Part shown: piece after piece, positions 51,526 to 60,766 of the stretch | Layout of the letters: the number at the start of each line of letters is the position of its first letter | Position numbering within the stretch: the stretch's first letter is position 1 | From: Candidatus Pseudomonas phytovorans | Lineage (GTDB): Bacteria; Pseudomonadota; Gammaproteobacteria; Pseudomonadales; Pseudomonadaceae | Length of the DNA stretch: 64,000 bases | Reading direction: 5' to 3' | NCBI GenBank assembly: GCA_029202525.1 | Contig: CP119325.1 | Coordinates: forward strand, 4,314,001-4,378,000 | Translations under genes and position numbers: made by a program | Notes under the pieces: model-generated | What the model saw: the letters and a program-made list of their open reading frames with translations, nothing else | The model's database searches: none | Told to the model about the DNA's origin: nothing

Positions 51526-53064
51526 ATGAAGTTCCCTCGCTCCCCTCTTTCCCTGGCGCTGTGCTGCGCGCTGGGTCTTTTTTGCGCGCTGCCGGCGCAG
51601 GCCGAAGTCGTGGTCCTCGACCCGCCGCTGGTGCTGCCTGAGCAATACCCCGAAGCCGAGCAGCCCGCCGATGCGCAAGCCTATGCCAGCGAAGCCGACT
51701 ACCCGGCCGAGCCCGAGGCGCAAGCCGCGCCCAGGCTGCCGGCGCAACTGACCGAGGTCAACGCGACCCGCGATGTGCACCTGCTGGTCAAGCAGGGCCG
51801 CCTGCTGCAACTGCCCAAGGCGGCCAACCGGGTATTGGTTGCAGACCCGAAAATCGCCAGTTTCCAGGCTCCCACGCCAGGTAGCGTGTTCGTCTTCGCC
51901 CAGGCTGCAGGCACCACCACGCTTTACGCCATGGATGACCAGGAAAATGTGATCGCGGCCATCCGCGTGGTCGCGGACTACGACCTGGAGGCGCTGCACA
52001 AGCAAGTCGTTGCCGAAGTACCCGGCGCCCAGGTGCAGTTCAGCCCGTCGTCGGCCAATGGCCTGGTGGTGCGCGGCAGCGTGCGCACGCCGCAACAGGC
52101 CCGCCAGGTGATCACTGCCGTGGAGGGCTACCTGGGTTCGCCCGCCAATGGCGCACGTGGCGGCGGTGGTGGTGGCGGAGGTGGTGGCGGGAACGGCGGT
52201 GGTAGCGGCGGCAGCGACGAGGGGCCACGCGTGATCAACCAGCTCAAAGTCGAGTTGTCGGCCCAGGTCAACCTCAGCGTGCGCATCGTCGAAGTGTCAC
52301 GCAGCCTTAGCTCACAACTGGGCCTGAACTGGGACGCCACGCTCAAGGACGGTAACTACTTCTTCCGCAACGGCGCCAGCCTGTTCGACGCCACCACCGG
52401 TGCGTTCAGCGGCGGTGCGGTCACCAATGCCGTGGCCGGTGGCTTCCACCGCAACGGCTCGACCACCGTCGCCGGCCTGCTCACCGCCCTGTCCCAGGAT
52501 GGCCTGGCTACGGTGCTGGCCGAACCCAACCTCACCGCCATGTCCGGTGAAACCGCAGGTTTTGCCGCCGGTGGCGAAGTACCGATCGTGATCGTTACCA
52601 ACAACAACATCACCATCGAGTACAAACAGTACGGTGTGATCATGCGCATGACCCCGACCCTGCTGTCGCCCAACCGCATCAGCCTGCATGTCGCACCCGA
52701 AGTCAGCGACCTGTCTGACGAAGGCGCCGTCGAGTTGCAGGGCAACGTAATCCCGGCGTTCAAGGTCCGCCGCGCCGATACCACGGTGGAACTGGCCAGC
52801 GGGCAGAGCTTCGCCCTGGCCGGCATGCTGCGCAGCAACAGCGCCCAGCAGGTTACCGGGGTGCCTGGCCTGCGTGACATCCCTGGTGTCGGCCGGCTGT
52901 TCGAAACCCACAGCTCCAGCCAGCAGGACACGGAGCTGGTCATCATTGCCACCGCCTACGTAGTCGAGCCCACCAACCCTGGCGAGCTGCAATCACCTGG
53001 GCGCGGCATCGCTCAGCTGGATGCGCAGACCCCTGCACAAGCCACCGCCGGCTACCTGTTCTGA
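51526..53064 (+). CDS. rcpA: Tad secretin (RcpA/CpaC)
   Basis: 512 aa from ATG at 51526, with GGAAG upstream. The signal peptide ends ALPAQA. An N-terminal pilus domain (LLVKQGRLLQLPKAANRVLV) and a BON-like region are followed by the secretin domain ending in VPGLRDIPGVGRLFETHSSS. It forms the outer-membrane channel for the pilus. An unusual Gly-rich linker (about residues 211-233, mostly Gly with Asn/Ser) separates the periplasmic and secretin parts. Confidence 0.93.
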   Translation: MKFPRSPLSLALCCALGLFCALPAQAEVVVLDPPLVLPEQYPEAEQPADAQAYASEADYPAEPEAQAAPRLPAQLTEVNATRDVHLLVKQGRLLQLPKAANRVLVADPKIASFQAPTPGSVFVFAQAAGTTTLYAMDDQENVIAAIRVVADYDLEALHKQVVAEVPGAQVQFSPSSANGLVVRGSVRTPQQARQVITAVEGYLGSPANGARGGGGGGGGGGGNGGGSGGSDEGPRVINQLKVELSAQVNLSVRIVEVSRSLSSQLGLNWDATLKDGNYFFRNGASLFDATTGAFSGGAVTNAVAGGFHRNGSTTVAGLLTALSQDGLATVLAEPNLTAMSGETAGFAAGGEVPIVIVTNNNITIEYKQYGVIMRMTPTLLSPNRISLHVAPEVSDLSDEGAVELQGNVIPAFKVRRADTTVELASGQSFALAGMLRSNSAQQVTGVPGLRDIPGVGRLFETHSSSQQDTELVIIATAYVVEPTNPGELQSPGRGIAQLDAQTPAQATAGYLF

Positions 53065-53081
53065 GCCTAGGAGACTGCCCC

Positions 53082-53726
53082 ATGCACCTCGCCAAACCCG
53101 TGTTCGTCGCCCTCTCGCTCGGCCTGCTGCTGACCGGTTGCGACCGTTTCGTCAACGACCAGCGCACTGCCAACTATGCCCCCGAGGCGCCACTGCCAGC
53201 GATCAGGGCCGTGCCTTCGGCGCTGGTGGCACACCTCAAGACCACCGCCGCCGGCGGCCTGGACCAGGCGTCGCTGGCGGACCTCAACACCCTGCTGGCA
53301 CGCCAGGGCCGCCTGAGCCAGCAAACCCTGACCCTGCGCCCCTCCACACCCAATGGCGAACAAGTGGCCAACCGCCTGGCCACGCTACTGCGCCAGCTCG
53401 GTGCTCGCCAGGTGATCCAGGCCCCTACCCAGCTGCAGCGCGGCGGCGACACCGACCTGCAAGTGGTTTCCGAAGCGGTGGTGGCACAGGTGCCCGACTG
53501 CACCATCGCCAACCCCGACCAGGTGGCGGTCAAACCCTTCATCGCCACCGGCAATCTGGGCTGCGCCAACCGCGCCAACATCGCCCGCATGGTTGCCGAC
53601 CCGCGCGACCTTAACCGTGGCCAGGCCCTGGACGGCGGCGACGGCATCGCCGCGTCCAACGCCGTCGACCGTTACCAGCGCCAGCAGACTGCAGAGTTGC
53701 TGGACATCAACTTCAACAAGGACTGA
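53082..53726 (+). CDS. cpaD: CpaD-like pilus lipoprotein
   Basis: 214 aa. The signal peptide ends in lipobox LLLTGC, so it is lipid-anchored, probably in the outer membrane. The CpaD family is shown by FVNDQRTANYAPEA at the N-terminus and VPDCTIANPDQVA ... GNLGCANRANIARMVADPRD toward the C-terminus. It is likely the secretin pilotin or partner. It starts 17 bases after the secretin. Confidence 0.85.
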   Translation: MHLAKPVFVALSLGLLLTGCDRFVNDQRTANYAPEAPLPAIRAVPSALVAHLKTTAAGGLDQASLADLNTLLARQGRLSQQTLTLRPSTPNGEQVANRLATLLRQLGARQVIQAPTQLQRGGDTDLQVVSEAVVAQVPDCTIANPDQVAVKPFIATGNLGCANRANIARMVADPRDLNRGQALDGGDGIAASNAVDRYQRQQTAELLDINFNKD

Positions 53727-53741
53727 CCGGGGAGCGCTCAG

Positions 53742-54980
53742 ATGAACGACACCACGCGAACCACCCACGGCACCGGCGAGACCCGCCCGGCGCTGGCGCT
53801 TTACGTCGCCAACAGCAGCGATGCCCAGCTGTTCGGCCAGTACCTGCAACGCCTGGGCCTGCCCGCCGATCTGTCCCAGCCTGGCGGTTTTGCCGCCGCC
53901 CTGGCCGGCTGCGAACTGCACAGCGCGCCAGAGGTGCTGGTGGTCGACCTCGACGGCCAGGCCTCGCCCTTGCAGGCAATTGCCGAGTTGAGCCAGGTGT
54001 GCCCGCCGTCCACGCGCCTGGTCGCCCTGGGCAGCGCCCACGACCTCAACTTGTACCGCGCGCTGCTGCATGCTGGCGTGCACGACTACCTGTGCAAGCC
54101 TGTGCCGTTGGACCAGTTCGCCAGTACCCTGCGCCGCGCCCGCGACCCGCAGGAGCATGGCACCCCCGGCAGCCGCACCGGCCGCACCCTGGCCGTTACA
54201 GGCGTCGGCGGCGGGCGCGGCACCAGCACGGTGGTGGCGGCGCTGGGCCGGTTGCTGTCGGTGGAGCGCCACAGCAGCAGCGCCGTGGTCGACTTCGACC
54301 GTGGCCGCTGCGACCAGGCGCTGCTGCTGGGCCATGAAGGCGATGCCGGCCTTGCGGCAACGCTGGCCGCTGGCGAACTGGACTCGCGCCTGCTGGAGCG
54401 GGCGATCGCCCAGGTTGACGAACGCCTCTACCTGCTGGCGCAAAACCCCGACCTGCACAGCCCCGACAATTTCAGCCGCGAGCACCTGCTGAACCTGGGT
54501 GCCGGCTTGTGCCAGCTGTTCAACCAGGTGATCTGGGACCTGCCCAGCGGCCGCTGCCATGGCGCACTGGACGTATTGGCGCATGCCGACACGCGCATCC
54601 TGCTGTGCGACTTCAGCGTGCAGGATGCACGCAACTGCGTGCGCCTGCTGGGCGAGATCGGCGATGAAAGCAACGGCCAGCGCCTGTTGCTGGTGGCCAA
54701 CCCACAACGCCCCGGCCACAGCGATGTGGTAGAGCGTGAGCAATTCGAGGACTTTATCGGGCGCAAGGTCGACCTGACCCTGCCCCACGCTGGCAGCAGC
54801 CTGGCCGACAGCCTGCTGGCCGGCCCGCTGCAGTTGAACCGCGCCCCGGCCCTGCGCCAGGCGTTGCTCGACCTGGCCGACATGGCCTGTGGGCGTACCC
54901 CGGTGGCCGTACCCATGGCCGCCGGCAACCTGATCCTGCGGTTGCGCCAGGCCCTCGGCCGCACGCGCCGTGCAGCCTGA
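53742..54980 (+). CDS. tadZ: TadZ/CpaE ATPase-like localisation protein
   Basis: 412 aa. An N-terminal receiver-like domain (~16-125; LVVDLDGQASPL, HDYLCKPVPLDQF) is followed by a MinD/ParA-like domain. The deviant Walker A reads GVGGGRGTST at residues 154-163: the usual signature and catalytic lysines (KGG-x-GKT) are absent, with Arg at one position. Such degenerate TadZ proteins may act as polar scaffolds without ATPase activity. Directly upstream of tadA. Confidence 0.88.
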   Translation: MNDTTRTTHGTGETRPALALYVANSSDAQLFGQYLQRLGLPADLSQPGGFAAALAGCELHSAPEVLVVDLDGQASPLQAIAELSQVCPPSTRLVALGSAHDLNLYRALLHAGVHDYLCKPVPLDQFASTLRRARDPQEHGTPGSRTGRTLAVTGVGGGRGTSTVVAALGRLLSVERHSSSAVVDFDRGRCDQALLLGHEGDAGLAATLAAGELDSRLLERAIAQVDERLYLLAQNPDLHSPDNFSREHLLNLGAGLCQLFNQVIWDLPSGRCHGALDVLAHADTRILLCDFSVQDARNCVRLLGEIGDESNGQRLLLVANPQRPGHSDVVEREQFEDFIGRKVDLTLPHAGSSLADSLLAGPLQLNRAPALRQALLDLADMACGRTPVAVPMAAGNLILRLRQALGRTRRAA

Positions 54981-54995
54981 CCCAGGAGCGCGCGC

Positions 54996-56348
54996 ATGAT
55001 CATTCGCCCTACCCGCAAAGCCCCGGCGGCCGCCACCAGCAACCCGGCCCCCGCCCCGGTCCGCCCCACCAACGATCTCCCGCAACGCGCCGCTGCGGCC
55101 AAGCCTGCCGATACCTTGGGCACGCAGAACCGCCGGTTGATCCGCAACCAGCTGTACGACCAGATCGACCCTCTCAAGGCTGCGGCCCTGGGCCGTGATG
55201 CACTGCGCCAGCAAGTGGAAGCGGTGGTGCGGCGCATCTGCGACGACAGCCGCCTGCAGCTGTCGCGCCAGGAAGAGCAAGCGGTCTGCGAGGAAATGCT
55301 CAACGAGATGGTCGGCATCGGCCCGATCCAGCCACTGCTGCATGACGACTCGGTCAACGACATCCTGGTCAATGGCGCCGGTACCGTGTTTGTCGAGCGT
55401 TACGGCAGGCTGGAACTCTCGCCCATCACGTTCATCGACGAAGAACATGTGTTCAACACCGCCCAGCGCATTGCCGCTGCGGTGGGCCGACGCATCGATG
55501 AAGCCAACCCGATGGTCGACGCGCGGCTGGCCGACGGCAGCCGTGTCAACGTCATCACCCACCCGCTGGCAATCGACGGCACCACCATCTCGATCCGCAA
55601 GTTCATGCGCCGCAACATGTCGCTGGAACTGCTCGCCGAGCGCAGCGCGCTGTCGGCCGACATGGTCGAGGTGCTCAAACGCGCCATGCTGGCCAAGCTC
55701 AACATCGTCGTGTCGGGTGGTACAGGCGCGGGCAAGACCACCTTGCTCAACGCCCTGTCGCAGAACATCAGCGACGCCGACCGCGTGATCACCATCGAAG
55801 ACGCCGCCGAATTGCAATTGCAGCAGCGCCACGTGGTGCGCCTGGAAACCCGCCCGGTCAGTGCCGAAGGCACCGGCAAGGTCGACCAGCGCGACCTGGT
55901 GCGCAACGCCCTGCGTATGCGCCCGGACCGCATCATCCTCGGCGAGGTGCGCGGCGGTGAATGTTTCGACATGCTCCAGGCGATGAACACCGGCCACGAC
56001 GGCTCGCTGTGCACGGTGCACGCCAACACCCCGCGCGACGCCATCATGCGCCTGGAAAACATGGTGATGATGGCTGGCATGCAGTTGCCGCTGGAGGCCA
56101 TCCGCCGGCAGATCGCCAGCGCGGTGAACCTGATCGTGCAGGTCGAGCGCATGCGCGACGGCGCCCGGCGCATCGTCTCGGTCACCGAGGTTTGCGGCAT
56201 GGAGAACGACGTGATCCAGACCCAGGAACTGTATGGCTTCAAGACCAGCAACATCGACGCCGATGGCCGCCTGACCGGGCAGTTCATCGCCAGCGGCCAG
56301 CGCCCATTGTTCTACACCCAGCACGCGCACCTGTTCGGAGGCCTGTGA
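54996..56348 (+). CDS. tadA: TadA/CpaF secretion ATPase
   Basis: 450 aa. Walker A GGTGAGKTT at residues 241-249, Asp-box and Walker B in RMRPDRIILGEVRGGE, and the His-box segment HDGSLCTVHANTPRDA. A hexameric ATPase that powers Flp assembly and possibly retraction. Its stop overlaps the tadB start (TGATG). Confidence 0.96.
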   Translation: MIIRPTRKAPAAATSNPAPAPVRPTNDLPQRAAAAKPADTLGTQNRRLIRNQLYDQIDPLKAAALGRDALRQQVEAVVRRICDDSRLQLSRQEEQAVCEEMLNEMVGIGPIQPLLHDDSVNDILVNGAGTVFVERYGRLELSPITFIDEEHVFNTAQRIAAAVGRRIDEANPMVDARLADGSRVNVITHPLAIDGTTISIRKFMRRNMSLELLAERSALSADMVEVLKRAMLAKLNIVVSGGTGAGKTTLLNALSQNISDADRVITIEDAAELQLQQRHVVRLETRPVSAEGTGKVDQRDLVRNALRMRPDRIILGEVRGGECFDMLQAMNTGHDGSLCTVHANTPRDAIMRLENMVMMAGMQLPLEAIRRQIASAVNLIVQVERMRDGARRIVSVTEVCGMENDVIQTQELYGFKTSNIDADGRLTGQFIASGQRPLFYTQHAHLFGGL

Positions 56349-57328
56349 TGGACGCGGTCCTCGACCTGTTCACCCTGGTGGTGTTCCTTTGCGTACTGCT
56401 GGCCGTGTATGCCGCGCGCAGCCTCAGCGGCAAGCACCAGCGCGCCCTGGCGCAGGCCGAGCGCATGGCCGCGCTCAAGGCCAGCATGGGCAGCAACGCA
56501 CTGGACATTGCCGGCGAAGATGGCCTGCTGCGTGACGCCAACGCCCCTGCGTTTACCCGTTGGCCGGTACTGGGCAACGCCCTGGGCCGGCTGTGGACCG
56601 ACCTGGCGACCCTCGGCTGGCGCGACAGCCTGCGCACCCGCCTGGGCATGCTGCTGCTCGCCAGCGTGATGTTCGCCGTGCTGCTGGGCCGCGAAACCCC
56701 CGCGCCGTGGCTGTACGGCAGCCTGTTGGCGGTGCTGGCGTTCGGCATCACGGGCCTGGTGCTGTACCGCCAGGCCATGGGCAAGTACCTGCAGCAGCTC
56801 AAACTCGACTTGCCCCAGGCCATCGATGCCATCACCCGTGCTGCCCGCGCCGGGGTGCCGGTGAGCAATGCCTTCAGCATGGTCGCGCAGAACCTCAGCG
56901 GCCCTTTGGCGCGGGAGTTCGTGCAGATCGATAACTGGCTGCGCCTGGGCCTGCCGCTGCGCCAGGTGATGCAGGAGTCGGCCAACCGTGTGCCGCTCAA
57001 CGAGTACCGGTTCTTTGCCGTGATCCTGATCATCAACATGGAAGCCGGTGGGCGCCTGGGCGAAACCCTCGATCGCCTCTCGGCAACCCTGCGAGAACGC
57101 CAGGAGCTGTTTCTGAAAATTCAGGCAAAAACGTCCGAGGCGCGCGCCTCGGCCAAGATCGTTGGCGCACTGGTGCCCTGCGCGCTGGGTTACATGTACT
57201 TCAACTCCCCCAAGGACTTTCGCTTCCTGCTCAATGACCCTACCGGCAACAGCGTGCTGTTCTACGCCTTTGGCAGTGTTGCCCTGGGCTTGCTGATTAC
57301 TCACCTGATGGTCCGGAGGATCGGATGA
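56348..57328 (+). CDS. tadB: TadB inner-membrane platform protein
   Basis: 326 aa. It has an N-terminal membrane helix, two more near 100-145, the T2SSF domain (KLDLPQAIDAITRAARAGVP; MEAGGRLGETLDRLSATLRE) and a C-terminal helix. ATG at 56348 overlaps the tadA stop and its stop overlaps tadC (ATGA). Forms the GspF-like platform with TadC. Confidence 0.92.
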   Translation: MDAVLDLFTLVVFLCVLLAVYAARSLSGKHQRALAQAERMAALKASMGSNALDIAGEDGLLRDANAPAFTRWPVLGNALGRLWTDLATLGWRDSLRTRLGMLLLASVMFAVLLGRETPAPWLYGSLLAVLAFGITGLVLYRQAMGKYLQQLKLDLPQAIDAITRAARAGVPVSNAFSMVAQNLSGPLAREFVQIDNWLRLGLPLRQVMQESANRVPLNEYRFFAVILIINMEAGGRLGETLDRLSATLRERQELFLKIQAKTSEARASAKIVGALVPCALGYMYFNSPKDFRFLLNDPTGNSVLFYAFGSVALGLLITHLMVRRIG

Positions 57329-58278
57329 CCACACTGCTCGACGATCCTTTCATCCTCGGCGGCCTCGGCCTGCTCTGCTGTGGCCTGGGCACTGCGCTGA
57401 TCGGCCTGCATCGTCGCCAACGCCAGCCAGCGCTGCGCCAACGGCTGGGCCGCGATGCCCGCACTGACCAGGCGCAGGCCGATATCCTGCGCGACCAGGG
57501 CCTGCAAGTGCCACAGCGTTTCCACGGCATGCTCCAGGCCACCGCGCGCATTGGTGAGCAACTGGCCGGTGGCGAGGGCGACCGGCGCAAGCTGTGGGCG
57601 CTGCTGACCTTGGCCGGGTTGCGTCAGCGTGAAGCGTTGGGCCTGTTGGTTACCGGCAAGTACCTGCTGGGCCTGATGCTGGCCGGGCTGGTGCTGATCG
57701 GCGCTTTCGATGCGGGCCAGCGCCTGACCCTCAATGGCATGGCCAGCGCGCTGATTGCACTGTTTGTCGGCACCCTGCTGCCCGAGCTATGGCTCAAGGC
57801 ACGGGCGTCACGCCGCGGCGGGCGCCTGGAGCGTAGCTTGCCGGACGCCCTGGACCTGATGGTGATCTGCGCCGAAGCCGGCCTGCCATTGGGGCGCATC
57901 CTGCAAGTGGTGGCCAAGGAGCTGGCACTTTCGTCGCCGGAAATGGCCGAGGAGCTGCGCTACACGTGCGCCGAGTTGCAACTGGTCAGCGACCGCTCCA
58001 GAGCCTTGCAGAATTTCGCCGACCGTACCGGGGTGAGCGGTATCGAGAGCATGGTCTCGACACTGATCCAGGCCGAGCGCTATGGCACACCGCTGTCCCA
58101 AGCGCTGCGCACGATCTCCGACGAAACCCGCAAGACCTTGGTGCTCACCCTCGAAGAGCGCGCCGGCAAGCTGCCGGCCCAGCTCAGCGTGCCGCTGATG
58201 ACCCTGATCCTGCCCCCCATCATCGCCATGATGGGCGCCCCGGCCCTGGTGCGCATCGTGCGCTTGCTGGCGCCATGA
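57325..58278 (+). CDS. tadC: TadC inner-membrane platform protein
   Basis: 317 aa. T2SSF domain with LERSLPDALDLMVICAEAGL and TLIQAERYGTPLSQALRTIS, and membrane helices near 6-25, 110-150 and the C-terminus. It pairs with TadB. The start overlaps the tadB stop by four bases. Confidence 0.92.
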   Translation: MTTLLDDPFILGGLGLLCCGLGTALIGLHRRQRQPALRQRLGRDARTDQAQADILRDQGLQVPQRFHGMLQATARIGEQLAGGEGDRRKLWALLTLAGLRQREALGLLVTGKYLLGLMLAGLVLIGAFDAGQRLTLNGMASALIALFVGTLLPELWLKARASRRGGRLERSLPDALDLMVICAEAGLPLGRILQVVAKELALSSPEMAEELRYTCAELQLVSDRSRALQNFADRTGVSGIESMVSTLIQAERYGTPLSQALRTISDETRKTLVLTLEERAGKLPAQLSVPLMTLILPPIIAMMGAPALVRIVRLLAP

Positions 58279-58304
58279 ATTTCGACTCTCTACAGGTACC
58301 CACC

Positions 58305-59171
58305 ATGTCCCGCTCCCTTATTGCCCTGTCACTCATTGCCCTGCTTGGCCTCGGTGGCTGCAGCAGCCTGGGCCCTGCCCTGCATGCCGGCCAGGCGGCG
58401 CCAACAGGGCGCGAAGCAGCCGAGGCCCTTAAACTTGCCCGTGTGCTGCGTGACAACGGCCGCCTGGCCGGCGCGTTCGAGGTATACCAGCGCCTGGACC
58501 AACGCCAGCCGCTCAAAGGTGCCTACCTGGTCGAGTACGCCAGTGTCGCCGCTGCTGTGCGCCCGGCCCGTGAAACCTACGCACTGTTCGACCGTGCACG
58601 ACGCGACGTGGGCGCGGACATGGCCGGCCTTGGCGCCACCGAGCGCCAGGCGCTGTGCGGCGGGCTGGGGCGCGCCGCGCTGGCGTTGGGCAACGCGGCC
58701 CGCGCCGAAAGCGACCTGCAATGTGCACTGTCGGTCGAAGGCGACCGCAGCCAGCGGGCGCAACTGCTAAACATGCTGGGCGTGGCACAGGCGCAACTTG
58801 GCCAGCACGCTGTTGCACGCGAATCGTTCAACCAGGCCCTGGCCCTGGACCCAGGCTACAGCGCCGCGACCAACAACCTGGCACTGAGCTGGCTTGCCGA
58901 AGGCGACCGCAGCAAGGCCATCGGCCTGCTGAACAGCGCACGCAATGGCGGTGATGTGGCACTGCAACTGAACCTGGCGCTGGCCTATGTGCTGGACGGC
59001 CATGACGACACCGCCCGGCGCATCCTCGAAGAACGTCTGGCGCCCGACTACGCCGCCCAGGTGCTGGAGCGCTTCCAGGCCACGCGCCAGCGCATCGAAG
59101 GCGGCGCACCGGTGGCCAGCGAACTGCTTGCCGCCAGCCAGCAGCCCCTGCAACTGGCCAGCCAGGACTGA
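58305..59171 (+). CDS. tadD: TadD TPR lipoprotein
   Basis: 288 aa from ATG at 58305, chosen over the ATG at 58275 because it gives a compact lipoprotein signal (MSRSLIALSLIALLGLGGC) and has AGG upstream. TPR repeats occupy most of the mature protein (LNMLGVAQAQLGQHAVARES; NNLALSWLAEGDRSKAIGLL). It probably helps secretin assembly or stability. Confidence 0.9.
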   Translation: MSRSLIALSLIALLGLGGCSSLGPALHAGQAAPTGREAAEALKLARVLRDNGRLAGAFEVYQRLDQRQPLKGAYLVEYASVAAAVRPARETYALFDRARRDVGADMAGLGATERQALCGGLGRAALALGNAARAESDLQCALSVEGDRSQRAQLLNMLGVAQAQLGQHAVARESFNQALALDPGYSAATNNLALSWLAEGDRSKAIGLLNSARNGGDVALQLNLALAYVLDGHDDTARRILEERLAPDYAAQVLERFQATRQRIEGGAPVASELLAASQQPLQLASQD

Positions 59172-59177
59172 ACACCG

Positions 59178-59735
59178 ATGAAAACAGCCCTGCAGCGCCT
59201 GCGCAGCCGCCAGGATGGTGTTACCGCGGTGGAGACCGCCTTCATTTTGCCGGTGCTGTTGTTCGGCCTGATGATGCTGTTCGAGCTGGCCCACATGGCC
59301 ATGGTCATCGCCGCTGGCAACCTCGCTCTGGAGCATGCCGTGCAGCGTTTTCGCAGCACACCGGACTACTTCCAGCTCAGCCCCGAGGCGCTGGAGGCCC
59401 AGGTGGTGCAGCGCATGAGCGAGCGCAGCTTCAACCTCTTCCAGGCTGACGAACTGAAGGTCGACGTGCTGCCGTTCGAGAACCTGCGCAGCTTCGGCGA
59501 GTCGCGCTATGGCGCCAGCGAAGAGACCAGCAGCGGCGAGGATGCCGCGAGCCAGGAGCAGGACACTGCGGACCGGGTGTTCTCGCCGCCCATCCTCAGC
59601 GTCACCGTCGACCTCAAGCAAAGCTACCTGACCACCTTCCCCGCGCTGTTCGGCCTGGGGGACGGTTATCAGTACCAATACCGCCACTTGCTCGGCAACT
59701 TGCCCAGCGGCCTTGAAAGCGAGGACAGCCAATGA
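59178..59735 (+). CDS. tadE: TadE pseudopilin
   Basis: 185 aa. The processing site is RQDG before VTAVETAFILPVLLFGLMML with Glu at +5, then a membrane helix and a soluble C-terminal domain containing an acidic Ser/Glu-rich stretch (residues ~113-135). A minor pilin-like protein cut by the locus peptidase. It overlaps tadF by four bases. Confidence 0.9.
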   Translation: MKTALQRLRSRQDGVTAVETAFILPVLLFGLMMLFELAHMAMVIAAGNLALEHAVQRFRSTPDYFQLSPEALEAQVVQRMSERSFNLFQADELKVDVLPFENLRSFGESRYGASEETSSGEDAASQEQDTADRVFSPPILSVTVDLKQSYLTTFPALFGLGDGYQYQYRHLLGNLPSGLESEDSQ

Positions 59736-60337
59736 GTTTTCGCCGCAGTGAGCACGGCAGCGCCGCAGTAGAAACCGCGCTCATCCTGCCGATCATCATC
59801 GGCATCACCTTGCTTGGCGCCGACCTTTACACCCTGCACCAGGCGCGCAGCCACCTTGAGCAGTCGGCGCACACCATTGCGGCCACCTTGGGCGTGCAGA
59901 GCCGCCTGGACGCCAACGGCCTGCAGGCGCTGGTGGACGACGCAACGCGCATGACCGCACGGCTGGACACCGAACTGGCCCCGCTGCCTTTCGAGCTGAT
60001 CATCAGCAAAGTCGAGCAGGACCGCAGCATGGCCTGGCGGCCGCTGCACCGCGGCGCAGCCAGCGGTATCTGCACGCCGAATAGCGAAGGGGCGGTGTTT
60101 ACCGGGGAGCTGCCGCAGGTGCCAAAGGCTGCCGACGATGACAGCGAGCCGGACAGCAGCGACAGCTCGGTGGTGGTGGTGCAGCTGTGTACCGAAGTCG
60201 ACAAGCTGATGCTCAGCAGCTTGGTGCTGGCTGAAGACATCCTGCAGGTGCAGGCGGTCAGCCGGCTTCAGCATGGGACACCGACGCTGGACAAGGTGCT
60301 GACCCAGGAGATGGTGCCCCAGGGCGCGGAGGATTGA
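59732..60337 (+). CDS. tadF: TadF pseudopilin
   Basis: 201 aa. It has the type IVb site SEHG before SAAVETALILPIIIGITLLG, Glu +5, followed by a periplasmic domain with an acidic run (DDDSEPDSSDSS). Last gene before the 220-bp REP hairpin. TadE and TadF are distinguished only by order and length here. Confidence 0.88.
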   Translation: MSFRRSEHGSAAVETALILPIIIGITLLGADLYTLHQARSHLEQSAHTIAATLGVQSRLDANGLQALVDDATRMTARLDTELAPLPFELIISKVEQDRSMAWRPLHRGAASGICTPNSEGAVFTGELPQVPKAADDDSEPDSSDSSVVVVQLCTEVDKLMLSSLVLAEDILQVQAVSRLQHGTPTLDKVLTQEMVPQGAED

Positions 60338-60390
60338 GGGGGGGATTGTAGCTCGCATGGGTACGCCACAGCAGCTTCAGCGCCTATGAG

Positions 60391-60610
60391 ATCGAGCGCC
60401 GCCCGCGCGGCGCTTCGCGGGGCAAGCCCGCTCCCACATTTGTTTCGGGCCAGTAAATCCTGAGGCATTGGCGCGCGGCCCCTTGTTTGTACGACGCGAT
60501 ATAGAGCCATGCGCCAAGGGCGCGCGCGCCAATGGATGCAGGAATAATTGGCCCGAAACAAATGTGGGAGCGGGCTTGCCCCGCGAAGCGCCGCGCGGGC
60601 GGCGCTCGAT
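60391..60610. repeat. 220-bp inverted repeat with perfect 62-bp arms (giant REP hairpin)
   Basis: Arms 60391-60452 and 60549-60610 are exact reverse complements, each containing a REP (CGCGGGGCAAGCCCGCTCCC). Pairing resumes inside the loop (CATTGGCGCGCG with its complement at 60523-60534, then CCCTTG with CAAGGG), so total arms approach 94 bases. It lies between tadF and tadG and could stop transcription or protect mRNA ends. The remaining gap sequence holds only box 3. Confidence 0.93.
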
Positions 60611-60680
60611 TTGCGCTCCACCACAACACCCAAGCCAAGCACCCTGCCCCACCACAAACCCACCCCCCTATACCCCCTAA

Positions 60681-60695
60681 TTAAGCAATCTTAAT
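60681..60695. promoter_or_regulatory. Tad regulon box 3 (before tadG)
   Basis: TTAAGCAATCTTAAT, differing from the flp box at one of 15 bases, 71 bases before the tadG ATG. It implies a separate, co-regulated promoter after the large hairpin. Confidence 0.62.
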
Positions 60696-60766
60696 AAACC
60701 ACCAGTTGCCGCTAACAAGAAGCATTCCTATCTTTGCACCGCCCGCTTCACCCAGGAACCCGCCCC

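Noticed and set aside
53385..56330. Very long minus-strand open frame (about 980 codons) opposite cpaD-tadZ-tadA
   Set aside because: It is antisense to well-recognised tad genes, has low-complexity His/Gln/Val/Ala composition and no family motif. Long antisense frames are expected in high-GC Pseudomonas coding DNA.
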